The notes under the pieces are model-generated. The model worked only from the letters and a program-made list of their open reading frames with translations, searched no databases and was not told where the DNA came from. 64,000 nt of DNA, from assembly GCA_021793515.1 (NCBI GenBank), contig JAJYSP010000011.1:1-64000 (forward strand). Direction: 5' to 3'. Both the position numbers and the translations under genes were made by a program. Below are positions 32,676 to 40,884 of this stretch, one piece after another. Position 1 is the first letter of the stretch, and every line of letters begins with the position of its first letter. This DNA comes from Actinomycetes bacterium. Its GTDB lineage: Bacteria; Actinomycetota; Acidimicrobiia; Acidimicrobiales; RAAP-2.

Positions 32676-33437
32676 ATGACGACGATCGATCAACCGGTCC
32701 CGGGCACCCCCTGCTGGGTGGACGCCGCGACGCCCACCCTCGAGGCGCACCAGGCCCTGCAGCGATTCCTCACCGACCTCTACGGCTGGACGTGGCGCGA
32801 CGGCGACGAAGCGTCCAGCCACTACGCCACCGCGACCCACGAGGGCTCGCCGGTGATGGGCCTCTTCGTCGACGAAACGGCGCCGTCGCACCCGACGACC
32901 TACTTCGCGACGAGGGACTCCGCCGCAAGCGTGGCGCGGGTCCGGGACCTCGGCGGTGATGTCACCGTCGGGCCGGTCGAGGTCCCGGGTCTCGGGTGGA
33001 CGACCATCGTCACCGACCCGGTCGGTGCCACGCACGGCCTCTGGGAGCCCTTGTCCTTCCCGGGCTTTGGGCGCATGCACGAGCCCGGCGCACCGGGGTG
33101 GTTCGACCACGTCTCACGCGACGCCGAACTCGCCGCGCGCTACTACATCGGTCTCACCGGCCACTCGGTCATCGAGCCCGAGCCGGGCCTACGGATCCTC
33201 CAACACGAGGGCGGGTGGTTCGCGAGTGTCACCCAGCCCCAGGTTGAGGAAGCGATGCCCCGGTGGAACCCCGTCTTCGTCGTCGAGCAGCTCGCGCGTA
33301 CACTCGACGTCGTGCGCCGCCACGGCGGTCTGGTACTCGTCGAAGAGATGCCGGTACCGGGCAGCTCGATCAGCGTCTTCCGTGACCCGGTGGTCGGGTC
33401 GGTCATGACGGTGATGGCCGCCGGCGTCCCCGCTTGA
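32676..33437 (+). CDS. Two-domain glyoxalase/VOC family protein
   Basis: The 253-residue protein has two VOC modules: GTPCWVDAATPTLEAHQALQ to WTTIVTDPVGATHGLWEPL (about 10-125) and APGWFDHVSRDAELAARYYI to SISVFRDPVVGSVMTVMAA (about 135-250). It resembles the actinobacterial two-module VOC proteins often named hydroxylases or glyoxalases without evidence. Metal-site residues are only partly obvious. The upstream extension of the frame was dropped in favour of the ATG at 32676. Function unknown. Confidence 0.75.
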   Translation: MTTIDQPVPGTPCWVDAATPTLEAHQALQRFLTDLYGWTWRDGDEASSHYATATHEGSPVMGLFVDETAPSHPTTYFATRDSAASVARVRDLGGDVTVGPVEVPGLGWTTIVTDPVGATHGLWEPLSFPGFGRMHEPGAPGWFDHVSRDAELAARYYIGLTGHSVIEPEPGLRILQHEGGWFASVTQPQVEEAMPRWNPVFVVEQLARTLDVVRRHGGLVLVEEMPVPGSSISVFRDPVVGSVMTVMAAGVPA

Positions 33438-33460
33438 GCCAGCGTGCGAGAATGGTTCCC

Positions 33461-34546
33461 ATGACATCACGCCCCACCATCGTCGTCTGCGACGGCGACC
33501 AGACTGGCCAGGAACTGCTCGATGAGGCGCTACGGGTGATGACACCCGAACTGCTCGGGGTCGAGGTCGACTTCGAGCACTACGACCTCTCGCTCGCCCG
33601 GCGGCGCTCGACCAAAAACGACGTGGTTCGCGAGGCGGCCGCGGCCATGGTCACCCACGGACTGGGCCTCAAGGCCGCGACGGTCACCCCACCCGAGATC
33701 GGTGGCGTCGGCTCGCCGAACCGTCTCTTGCGCGAGGGGATCGACGGCTCGGTGATTGTGCGCACGGGACGTCGGATCCCCGGCGTCGCGCCGGTGGTGG
33801 CGACGAACCAGCCAATCATCGTCATCCGCATGGCCGTGGGTGACGCCTACGGCGCCGACGAGGGCCGCGACGGCGACGCCGGCGAGTTCGGCGAGGTCGC
33901 GTGGCGCACCGAGCGGATCGAGCGTTCGAACTGCCGCTTCGTGGCCGAGTACTCGTTCCAAGCAGCCGAGCAACTCGACGGCATCGTCTACGGCGGACCC
34001 AAATGGACGGTCTCGCCCACCTACGAAGGGATGCTGAAGGAGGAGATGGACGCCGCGGCGGCGCGCCACCCCCACGTTCGCTACCGGCCGACGCTGATTG
34101 ACGCCACCTACGCCGGGCTGCTCACCGACGTCCACGAGCGGGCCCTCGTGATCCCGTCGCTCAACCGCGACGGCGACTGCCTCAGCGACATGGTGCTCGC
34201 CATGTTCGGCTCGATCGCCGGGGCCGAATCGGTCCTGATGTCCCTCGACGAGAGCCTGCACCCGCGCGTGGCCATGGCCGAGGCGCCCCACGGCACCGCG
34301 CCAACCCTCGAGGGTAAGAACGTCGCCAACCCAATGGCGATGCTGCTCGCCGAGGCGGCCCTGCTCGACCAGGCGGCGACCCACCTCGACGACCCGGCCT
34401 TCCACCTGGCCGGCCAGCGCCTGCGCACCGCGACCCTCGACGGGGCGGCCGACGGCGTGCGCACCTTTGACCTGGGCGGCGAGGCGACCACCAGTGAGGT
34501 GGTCGACGACGTCATCGCCCGGTTGCGCTACCAACGCATCGACTGA
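33461..34546 (+). CDS. Isocitrate/isopropylmalate dehydrogenase family protein
   Basis: The 361-residue protein belongs to the decarboxylating dehydrogenase superfamily. Its closest resemblance is to the eukaryotic-type NADP isocitrate dehydrogenases: RRSTKNDVVREAAAAMVTHG, LKAATVTPPEIGG, SPNRLLREGIDGSVIVRTG, IIVIRMAVGDAYGADEG, LNRDGDCLSDMVLAMFGSIA and AEAPHGTAPTLEGKNVANPM. Metal-binding aspartates lie in RDGDCLSDM. It is about 50 residues shorter than those enzymes and has GDQTG at residues 12-16 where GDEMT is usual. Substrate could be isocitrate or a related 2-hydroxyacid. It stands alone among unrelated genes, so context does not help. Confidence 0.75.
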   Translation: MTSRPTIVVCDGDQTGQELLDEALRVMTPELLGVEVDFEHYDLSLARRRSTKNDVVREAAAAMVTHGLGLKAATVTPPEIGGVGSPNRLLREGIDGSVIVRTGRRIPGVAPVVATNQPIIVIRMAVGDAYGADEGRDGDAGEFGEVAWRTERIERSNCRFVAEYSFQAAEQLDGIVYGGPKWTVSPTYEGMLKEEMDAAAARHPHVRYRPTLIDATYAGLLTDVHERALVIPSLNRDGDCLSDMVLAMFGSIAGAESVLMSLDESLHPRVAMAEAPHGTAPTLEGKNVANPMAMLLAEAALLDQAATHLDDPAFHLAGQRLRTATLDGAADGVRTFDLGGEATTSEVVDDVIARLRYQRID

Positions 34547-34598
34547 CCGCGTACCTCCCCACGAGTCGGCGATAAGGTCCGCGTAGAAGGGTGGACTC

Positions 34599-34976
34599 GT
34601 GGACCAGTTGACCGTAACCCTGCAGCAACCCATGGCCGAGGTCGAGGCGGCCGCTCGCGTCGCGCTCGGTGACCAAGGCTTCGGCATCCTCGCCGAGATC
34701 GACGTGGCCGAGATCCTCGCGAGCAAGCTCGGCGTGCACCGCGCGCCGCTCAAGATACTGGGGGCGTGCAACCCCGCCCTCGTCAACCAGGCCCTCGACG
34801 TCAGCCTCGACGTGGCGCTCTCGCTCCCGTGCAACGTCGTGTTGCACGCGATCGACGACCACACCACCACGGTCACGATCGCCGACCCGGCCGTGATCAT
34901 GCCCGGTGACGACTTCCGTGAGCTCGTCCAGGACGCCCGCCAGCGTCTCGGAGCGGCGCTCGCGAGCCTCCTCTAG
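34599..34976 (+). CDS. DUF302 family protein
   Basis: The 125-residue protein fits DUF302: ARVALGDQGFGILAEIDVAE, LGVHRAPLKILGACNPALVN, DVSLDVALSLPCNVVLHAID. The family is small, cytoplasmic and widespread, with unknown function. It lies 52 bases after the dehydrogenase gene and 14 bases before a methyltransferase gene on the same strand. Confidence 0.8.
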   Translation: MDQLTVTLQQPMAEVEAAARVALGDQGFGILAEIDVAEILASKLGVHRAPLKILGACNPALVNQALDVSLDVALSLPCNVVLHAIDDHTTTVTIADPAVIMPGDDFRELVQDARQRLGAALASLL

Positions 34977-34990
34977 CGAGGACGGTCAAC

Positions 34991-35611
34991 GTGTCCTGGT
35001 ACGCCGAGCGGGTGGTGCCGCACGTGGTCAACCTCGTCTGCTCGACCCGCGGGGTCTCGCGCTGGCGGCGCCTGGCCGTCGAAGGATTGCACGGCACGGT
35101 CGTCGAGATCGGCTTCGGGTCCGGACTCAACGTCCCCTTCTACCCGTCGGCGGTGACACGCGTCTACGCCGTCGAGCCGCGCGACGCCGCCTGGCGCCTC
35201 GCCCAACGGGCGATCGGCGCGTCGCCGATCGCCGTTACCCGGGTCGGTCTGGACGGTCAGCACCTCCCACTCGCGGACGCGTCGTGTGACGCGGCACTCA
35301 GCACGTTCACGCTCTGCACCGTGCCCGACGACGCGCTTGTCGCGCGCGAGCTCTGGCGTGTCTTGAAGCCCGGTGCCACCCTGCACGTCCTCGAGCACGG
35401 ACTGGCCCCCGACGAGCGCGTGGCGACCTGGCAACGGCGCCTCGACCCGCTCGAGCGACTCGTCGCCGACGGCTGTCACCTTTCGCGCGACCCCGTGACC
35501 GTCCTCGAGGGCGCCGGCTTCACGGTCACGACCATCGCCCAGCGCTACGAGTCTGGGCCCAAACCCTGGAGCTACTTCACGGTGGCACTCGCCGAAAAGC
35601 CGCTCGACTGA
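34991..35611 (+). CDS. Class I SAM-dependent methyltransferase
   Basis: The 206-residue protein has the SAM-binding motif I VVEIGFGSGLNVPFYPS, an acidic motif II end (VYAVEPRD), motif post-II LPLADASCDAALSTFTLCTV, and LWRVLKPGATLHVLEHGLAP. This is the UbiE/phospholipid-methyltransferase-like group. The acceptor is unknown. It starts 14 bases after the DUF302 gene and is likely cotranscribed. Confidence 0.8.
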   Translation: MSWYAERVVPHVVNLVCSTRGVSRWRRLAVEGLHGTVVEIGFGSGLNVPFYPSAVTRVYAVEPRDAAWRLAQRAIGASPIAVTRVGLDGQHLPLADASCDAALSTFTLCTVPDDALVARELWRVLKPGATLHVLEHGLAPDERVATWQRRLDPLERLVADGCHLSRDPVTVLEGAGFTVTTIAQRYESGPKPWSYFTVALAEKPLD

Positions 35612-35687
35612 AACGGACCGGTCCCCCTGCCCGGGCTCGTTCACGGCGGCGTGGCGCTGACGGGACGACCGCCGATGCCGACGGCTC

Positions 35688-36077
35688 CTAGGACCTCGAC
35701 CGTCCCGTCTCCTGGATTCGCAGTGCTGCCACCAGCAGACAGACCGGCACCGGGGCGACGAACGGGCCGATCGTGAGGATCCCGAGCAGTGCGAACACCC
35801 CGAGCACGCCAATGACCAGCCACGTGACGACCCCGACGCCGCGTCGCGCGTGGCGACGGCGAACCACGATGGTCCCGATCGCGGCCAGGGCGCCGACGAG
35901 CGGGATCGCGATGATGGCGATGACCTTGTCACCGTTGGCCTGGACCAGGGTCTGTGAGACGGTGCCGTTGTAGGCCGAGACCGTGAAGGCCGCTACCAGC
36001 AGCGCCGCGCCGAGCACCACGGCGGCCACCAGCCACCCGCGCGTCCAGGCGTCCAACTCGATGGGTTTCGCACTCAC
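35688..36077 (-). CDS. Small membrane protein, unknown
   Basis: The 129-residue product has three hydrophobic helices (about 14-34, 52-70 and 82-115) and a basic loop RRRHARRGVG. No family was recognised. It is divergent from the next gene and convergent with the methyltransferase gene, so it forms its own unit. Confidence 0.55.
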   Translation of the reverse strand: MSAKPIELDAWTRGWLVAAVVLGAALLVAAFTVSAYNGTVSQTLVQANGDKVIAIIAIPLVGALAAIGTIVVRRRHARRGVGVVTWLVIGVLGVFALLGILTIGPFVAPVPVCLLVAALRIQETGRSRS

Positions 36078-36173
36078 TCGATCACCCTAACCACAACGCC
36101 ACGGGCGTACCGCCTCCGCAACGGTGGCGAGTCGGCGGCGCTCGAGGGGCTCGGACTGTGGTCAAATCAGGTC

Positions 36174-36734
36174 GTGCAGCTCCTCGTGGTCGCGGCCCTG
36201 GTGTTCGTGATCAACCTCTTGCCCGCCTTCGGGCCGCCCACCTGGTCGGTGCTCGTCTACGCGCGACTGCGCTGGCACCTCGAACCGGTCGCCCTCGTGC
36301 TGGTCGGTGCGGCCGCGGCCACGGTGGGTCGGTACCTGTTGGCCTCGGGGGCGCGGGCCGTGCGCGGCCGCTTCTCCGCGCGCTACCGGACCAACCTCGC
36401 TAACCTCGCCGACCGGTTTCGCGGACGCAGCGCCAGTCTGTGGTCGCTCGCCATCCTCTTCGTGGTCTCGCCACTCCCCTCGGCCCAGCTCTTCGTTGCG
36501 GCGGGCCTGCTCGAGCTGCGCCTAGTGGTGCTCGGCGCGTCCTTCTTCGTGGGTCGGCTCGTCACGTATTCGCTCTACGTGGCCACCGCGGTCGCCGTCG
36601 ACCACCAACTCGGCTCACTACTCACCAACGTGTGGGGCGAGCCGTGGTGGATCGCCCTACAACTCGCCCTGGTTCTGGCTATCTCGCTGCTGCCGCTCTT
36701 ACCTTGGCGGGCGCAGCGCTCGGAACACCACTGA
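36174..36734 (+). CDS. DedA/VTT-like small membrane protein
   Basis: The 186-residue protein has four or five helices, with INLLPAFGPPTWSVLVYARL at the start and LFVVSPLPSAQLFVAAGLLE in the middle. The Pro-rich re-entrant PPxW and SPLPSAQ segments recall VTT/DedA-type transport folds, but it is shorter and the match is loose. The start is a GTG at 36174. Its end is 6 bases from the convergent exported protein gene. Confidence 0.55.
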   Translation: MQLLVVAALVFVINLLPAFGPPTWSVLVYARLRWHLEPVALVLVGAAAATVGRYLLASGARAVRGRFSARYRTNLANLADRFRGRSASLWSLAILFVVSPLPSAQLFVAAGLLELRLVVLGASFFVGRLVTYSLYVATAVAVDHQLGSLLTNVWGEPWWIALQLALVLAISLLPLLPWRAQRSEHH

Positions 36735-36740
36735 CCGACG

Positions 36741-37172
36741 TCAGTTGTCGCCCGACGTCGGCGCGTCGGAACCGCCGGGCGCGGTGGTCGTCACCGGCCG
36801 GTCAGGGTTGTTCTTGCCGAGTGGTGACTGGTCGAGTAACTCGACCTCCACCTCACGCAGTCGGGTGGCCTTCACGATCGCCAACCGGTACTGATCGCGG
36901 GCATTGATCTGGTCGGCCGAGGTCTTGGCGTGGGCCATCCGCACGCGAAGCGTCCTCGTGGCGTCGGCGACGGTCCGCGCGAACGTGGCGTCGATGGCCG
37001 CCATCGCGCCGCGATAGGTCTGCGCGTGGTGGGCGGATCGGGTGACGGGGAGCGTCGCGGGTCGGTGGGTGGCGGGCAGTCCACCGGCGAGGGCCGGCGT
37101 GGACAACGCGAGTGAGGCGGTCACCACCGCCACCCCGACCGACCTGCGTACCACGTTCACGTTCACCTCCAA
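36741..37172 (-). CDS. Small exported protein, unknown
   Basis: The 143-residue product has a signal peptide (VVRRSVGVAVVTASLALSTP with cleavage after ALA) and a helical, charged middle (QTYRGAMAAIDATFARTVAD, RTLRVRMAHAKTSADQINAR). The tail is Pro/Thr/Gly rich and disordered-looking. No family is recognised. It is divergent from the two-component system, with 91 bases between them, and might be an output or partner of it. Confidence 0.55.
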   Translation of the reverse strand: MEVNVNVVRRSVGVAVVTASLALSTPALAGGLPATHRPATLPVTRSAHHAQTYRGAMAAIDATFARTVADATRTLRVRMAHAKTSADQINARDQYRLAIVKATRLREVEVELLDQSPLGKNNPDRPVTTTAPGGSDAPTSGDN

Positions 37173-37263
37173 CGACAGTTAGCGTACCCAGCATTCTTGT
37201 GAGGACGTTGTGATTCGCGTCGGTCTTTCGTGAGACGTCCGGCGAACCGGTACGCTTCGAACC

Positions 37264-37965
37264 ATGGGCGAGACGACCGCGACCATCCTGATCGTCGACG
37301 ACGAGGCGGGCGTGCGAGACCTGCTCGGCGACGCCCTGCGCATCGCCGGCTACGAGACCCTGGTGGCCGGTGACGGTGACGAGGCACTCACGCTCTGGCG
37401 CACGAACACGGTCGAGCTCTGCATCGTCGACGTCAACATGCCCACCATGAACGGCTTCGAGTTCGTCGAGACCGTGCGCCGCGAGGATGCCGCCCTCCCG
37501 ATCCTGTTGCTCTCGGCGCGCGACGCCGCCGTCGACGTCGCCCACGGTCTACGAATCGGGGCCGACGACTACGTGCGCAAGCCCTTCAGCCTCGAAGAGC
37601 TGCTCTTACGGGTGGCGGCGATCCTACGGCGCACCTCGGGCACAACCGAGGACGACCGCGTGCTTCGCTGCGGGCCGCTCACCATGAACGTGGACCGTCA
37701 CGAGGTCACTATCGGCGAGGAGCTGGTCGACATGTCCGCGACCGAGTTCCGCCTCCTCGAGGTGCTGCTCAGCAAGAAGAACCACCTCTTGACGCGCGAG
37801 CAACTGCTGCGCGACGTCTGGGACATCACCTTTGACTCGGAGACCTCGGTGCTCGACACGTACATCTCCTATCTGCGCAAGAAGATCCACCGCGACGACT
37901 TCGCACCCATCACCACCGTCCGCGGCGTCGGCTTCAAACTGGTCGATCCGCGCCCGTCGGCGTGA
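37264..37965 (+). CDS. OmpR/PhoB-type response regulator
   Basis: The 233-residue regulator has a receiver domain with the acidic pair at Asp12-Asp13, the phosphoacceptor Asp56 (CIVDVNMPTMNGFEF), LLSARDAA and the Lys of DDYVRKPFSLEEL. The winged-helix DNA-binding domain (about 135-230) shows DMSATEFRLLEVLLSKKNHL, TREQLLRDVWDITFDSETSV and SYLRKKIH, then TTVRGVGFKLV. The start of the kinase gene overlaps its stop (GTGA), so the two form a two-component system. The signal is unknown. Confidence 0.92.
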   Translation: MGETTATILIVDDEAGVRDLLGDALRIAGYETLVAGDGDEALTLWRTNTVELCIVDVNMPTMNGFEFVETVRREDAALPILLLSARDAAVDVAHGLRIGADDYVRKPFSLEELLLRVAAILRRTSGTTEDDRVLRCGPLTMNVDRHEVTIGEELVDMSATEFRLLEVLLSKKNHLLTREQLLRDVWDITFDSETSVLDTYISYLRKKIHRDDFAPITTVRGVGFKLVDPRPSA

Positions 37966-39353
37966 CGCTCTCCACTCGACTGACGTTCCTGCTGATCACG
38001 ATCACGGCGCTCGTGGCGCTGCTGGTCGGCGGCTACTCGGTGACGACGGCCACCCACGCCCAGTACGCGACACTCAACAACGCGATCGACACCGTGGCCA
38101 CGAGCGGCGCCGGCCATCCGCTGACCGCGCTCAGCGACGCCATCAACATGGTCCAACAGGACAACCTGAACCTCACCCTCGAGATGATCGACGCCTCGGG
38201 CCACGTCACCGTCGTCGCCAACGGAACCGTGCCGCTCACGGCGCGGCCCACGCGCGCCGACGTGCTCGCCTCGCTCAACACCCTTCGCACCTCGAGCGAC
38301 CTACCCGGCTTCGTCTACCGTTCGATCGCCATCGGCGGCGGGGACTACCTGCTCATCGCCGGGTCGACCAGTGCCATCTCGGCCTCGTCGCACCGCGTGG
38401 TCGAACGCACCATCCTGGTCGGGATCTTCGCTGCCCTGGTCATGGGCATTGTGGCGCGTCTATTCATGCGCCGCGACCTGCGCACCTTCGCGGCGCTCAC
38501 CTCGTTCGCGACCCGCGTCGCGAACGGGTCGATCGACCTGACGCCGCCCGAGGCCTCGGGCAGCACCGACGTGCGCGAACTCCAGCGTGCCCTCGCCTCG
38601 ATGGTCGCGGCCCTGCAGTCCACCATCGAGACTGAGAAGCGCACCAGCGAGGCGATGCAGCGCTTCATCGGGGACGCCTCCCACGAGCTGCGAACCCCCC
38701 TCACGGTCATCAAGGGGTACACCGACCTGCTCGCGACGACGACCATCGACGACGCCCAGCGCGATCGCGCGATCGCGCGCATGCGCACCGAGACCGTACG
38801 CATGGAGTCCCTCGTGCGCGACCTGCTCTTCCTCGCCGAGGTGCGCGAGGTCGGTCGCCACGACCACGTCGAGCTCGACCTCAGCGAGGTCGTGGCGACC
38901 GCGACGCACGACTTCGCCCTCGACCACCCCGAACGCCCCCTCACCGAGGACATCGCGCCGTCGGTGCGGATCCGCGCGCGTCGCGAGTACGTCGAACGCC
39001 TGCTCACCAACGCCCTCACGAACGTCGTTCGCCACACCGCGCCGACGGACCCGCTGCGCGTGAGCCTGCGCGCCAACCCGGTGACCCTGCGCATCGAAGA
39101 CGGTGGACCGGGACTGCCCGCCGCCTCCTACGGTCAGCGCCTCGAGCAGTTTCGCCGATTCGACCCGTCACGGTCGCGCGCCTCGGGCGGCTCGGGACTC
39201 GGCATGAGCATCATGGCCGACGTGACCGACGCCCTCGGCGGCACCCTCACCACCGAGCGCAGTGAGCTCGGCGGTCTGGCGCTCGTCTTCACCTTCCCGT
39301 CACTCACCGCTGGGATCAGCGGCGTTCCTGGAGCAGCGCCAGTCGGCTCTTGA
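37962..39353 (+). CDS. Sensor histidine kinase
   Basis: The 463-residue kinase has a first membrane helix (about 5-27), an extracellular sensor region (about 30-140), a second helix (about 148-168), then HAMP-like sequence. The HisKA domain has FIGDASHELRTPLTVIKGYT with the phosphorylated His at 241. The ATP domain includes LLTNALTNVVRHTAP, RIEDGGPGLP and ASGGSGLGMSIMADV. It is cotranscribed with the OmpR-type regulator. The last 38 bases overlap the convergent SHOCT gene. Confidence 0.92.
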   Translation: MTLSTRLTFLLITITALVALLVGGYSVTTATHAQYATLNNAIDTVATSGAGHPLTALSDAINMVQQDNLNLTLEMIDASGHVTVVANGTVPLTARPTRADVLASLNTLRTSSDLPGFVYRSIAIGGGDYLLIAGSTSAISASSHRVVERTILVGIFAALVMGIVARLFMRRDLRTFAALTSFATRVANGSIDLTPPEASGSTDVRELQRALASMVAALQSTIETEKRTSEAMQRFIGDASHELRTPLTVIKGYTDLLATTTIDDAQRDRAIARMRTETVRMESLVRDLLFLAEVREVGRHDHVELDLSEVVATATHDFALDHPERPLTEDIAPSVRIRARREYVERLLTNALTNVVRHTAPTDPLRVSLRANPVTLRIEDGGPGLPAASYGQRLEQFRRFDPSRSRASGGSGLGMSIMADVTDALGGTLTTERSELGGLALVFTFPSLTAGISGVPGAAPVGS

Positions 39354-39597
39354 ACTCGGCCTCGTCGAGTTCGCCCTTAGCGAATCGGGTCCGCAGGATC
39401 TCGATGGCGTCCTCGTTGGGCGCGCCGTACATCGACGATGCACCGTGGTCGTGGTGGTAATGACCGTCGCGGAAGTGGCGTACCGAGTAGACCACGCCCA
39501 TCACGAGCACCGTCCAGAAGACAATCATGAATATCGCCATCACCACCCACCATCCGGGTCCCGCACCCTGTCCGTACTGCCAACCGAATCCACCCAT
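39316..39597 (-). CDS. SHOCT-domain small membrane protein
   Basis: The 93-residue product has one hydrophobic helix (about 15-38, WWVVMAIFMIVFWTVLVMGV) and a His-rich loop (HFRDGHYHHDHG). The C-terminal SHOCT motif reads IEILRTRFAKGELDEAEFKS. Such proteins are common next to two-component systems and metal-handling genes. The His-rich loop could bind metal, but this is speculation. It is convergent with the kinase gene and overlaps it by 38 bases. Confidence 0.8.
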   Translation of the reverse strand: MGGFGWQYGQGAGPGWWVVMAIFMIVFWTVLVMGVVYSVRHFRDGHYHHDHGASSMYGAPNEDAIEILRTRFAKGELDEAEFKSRLALLQERR

Positions 39598-39698
39598 GGC
39601 GACTACCTCCTTGGCCCTACCTCGACCCTAAACCGTTGCGCAAAGGCCTTTAAACCCTTCTTACGCGTGGCCCCGGATCAGCCCGGTACCGTGGGGCC

Positions 39699-40085
39699 AT
39701 GACCGACATCACCTTCTCCCTCGTCGCGCTCGACTGTCCGGACCCGGTTCGCCTCGCCGAGTTCTACGCCCAGCTCACCGGGTGGTCAGTCGAGCCGGTC
39801 GACGAGACGACGGACGGGCTGGTCGACTGGGTCCAGCTCGCCAGTCACGGTCAGCCGACGATCGCCTTCCAGCGGGTGGCGCACTACGTCGCACCGACCT
39901 GGCCCGAGGGAGCCGTGCCCCAGCAACTGCACCTGGACTTCGACGTCGACGACCTCGACGACGGCGAGCGGGTGGTGCTCGGCCTCGGGGCGAGCGCCGC
40001 GTCCTACCAGCCCGGCGAGACGTTCCGGGTCTTCCTCGATCCGGTCGGGCACCCCTTCTGTCTCGTCCAACGCCGTCAGGGCTAG
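39699..40085 (+). CDS. Single-domain glyoxalase-like (VOC) protein
   Basis: The 128-residue protein has the VOC pattern LVALDCPDPVRLAEFYAQLT, GWSVEP, and LHLDFDVDDLDDGERVVLGL, ending RVFLDPVGHPFCLVQ. This is the actinobacterial glyoxalase-like group of unknown substrate. It lies 9 bases before the glutaredoxin gene and may be cotranscribed. Confidence 0.8.
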   Translation: MTDITFSLVALDCPDPVRLAEFYAQLTGWSVEPVDETTDGLVDWVQLASHGQPTIAFQRVAHYVAPTWPEGAVPQQLHLDFDVDDLDDGERVVLGLGASAASYQPGETFRVFLDPVGHPFCLVQRRQG

Positions 40086-40094
40086 CGTTTCACC

Positions 40095-40334
40095 ATGACG
40101 ATTCGAATGCTCGGCACTTCCTGGTGCGGCGACTGCGCCCGCTCCAAGGCCTTCCTCACCCACCACGAGATCCCCTTCGAGTGGACGGACATCGAGCTCG
40201 ACGACCAGGCCGCGGCCGAAGTCGAGCGTCTCAACGGTGGCCGACGGGTCGTGCCGACCATCCTCTTCGAGGACGGCACCGTGCTCGTCGAGCCAAGCGA
40301 CGAGCAGCTCGCCCGCCAACTCGGCCTCGATTGA
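40095..40334 (+). CDS. Mycoredoxin / glutaredoxin-like protein
   Basis: The 79-residue protein has a thioredoxin fold with the redox motif CGDC at residues 11-14 (LGTSWCGDCARSKAFL) and the cis-proline loop VVPTILFEDG. Mycoredoxins reduce mycothiol mixed disulfides in actinobacteria and usually carry CGYC or CxxC at this place. GDC instead of GYC is a small variation. Whether this organism makes mycothiol cannot be seen here. Confidence 0.85.
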   Translation: MTIRMLGTSWCGDCARSKAFLTHHEIPFEWTDIELDDQAAAEVERLNGGRRVVPTILFEDGTVLVEPSDEQLARQLGLD

Positions 40335-40429
40335 CCGCAGCGGGGGGCGCCACGGCGCGCGCCCGACGGCTCGCGCAGAACTGTATAGACTGGTCCTTCG
40401 CGTCGTCGGACTCCGGTTCGGCGCACCGA

Positions 40430-40504
40430 GGACCTGTGGTGCAGCTCGGAGTGCACGCCGCCCTGTCAAGGCGGAGGTCGCGGGTTCAAATCCCGTCAGG
40501 TCCG
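40430..40504 (+). tRNA. tRNA-Asp (GTC)
   Basis: The acceptor arms GGACCTG and CAGGTCC pair perfectly, with discriminator G at 40504. The anticodon arm is CCGCC-CTGTCAA-GGCGG (GTC at 40465-40467), and the T-arm is CGGG-TTCAAAT-CCCG. CCA is not encoded. A TATAGA box lies 40 bases upstream (40384-40389). Confidence 0.95.
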
Positions 40505-40530
40505 CTCGACACCTTCGGGTGGCGAGGTTT

Positions 40531-40606
40531 GGTCGAGTAGCTCAGTTGGTAGAGCGCGCGCCTGAAAAGCGCGAGGTCACCGGATCGACGCCGGTCTCGA
40601 CCACCA
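40531..40606 (+). tRNA. tRNA-Phe (GAA)
   Basis: The acceptor arms GGTCGAG and CTCGACC pair perfectly, with discriminator A and an encoded CCA (40604-40606). The anticodon loop CTGAAAA carries GAA at 40564-40566. It follows tRNA-Asp by 26 bases and is probably cotranscribed. Confidence 0.95.
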
Positions 40607-40612
40607 CGGTCG

Positions 40613-40864
40613 TCACCGGTCCCCGACCGGGGCCCGGTGGTGGCGTCGGCTCGGCGTGTGCTCCCAGGGGCCACGGACCACGACGTCGACCTGGCCACGG
40701 CGCGCGACGGTCGATCCCTTCGAATCGACGACCCGCCACACCGGCTCCACGCTCGCCACGACCGGTGAGCCGCGGTGCACCTCGACGAGATACCACGTTG
40801 GGCGCTGCAACGCACGCACGGAACGGTAGATGAATCGGGGCGCGTGCGGCGTAGTCTCGGTCAT
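40613..40864 (-). CDS. Small hypothetical protein
   Basis: From the ATG at 40864 the product has 83 residues: FIYRSVRALQRPTWYLVEVH then VEPVWRVVDSKGSTVA, ending in a basic His/Arg tail. No family was recognised, but codon use is consistent with the neighbours and the frame sits neatly between the tRNAs and the divergent serine hydrolase gene. Low to moderate confidence that it is expressed. Confidence 0.4.
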   Translation of the reverse strand: MTETTPHAPRFIYRSVRALQRPTWYLVEVHRGSPVVASVEPVWRVVDSKGSTVARRGQVDVVVRGPWEHTPSRRHHRAPVGDR

Positions 40865-40884
40865 GCCCCGACGGTATCGAGGCG

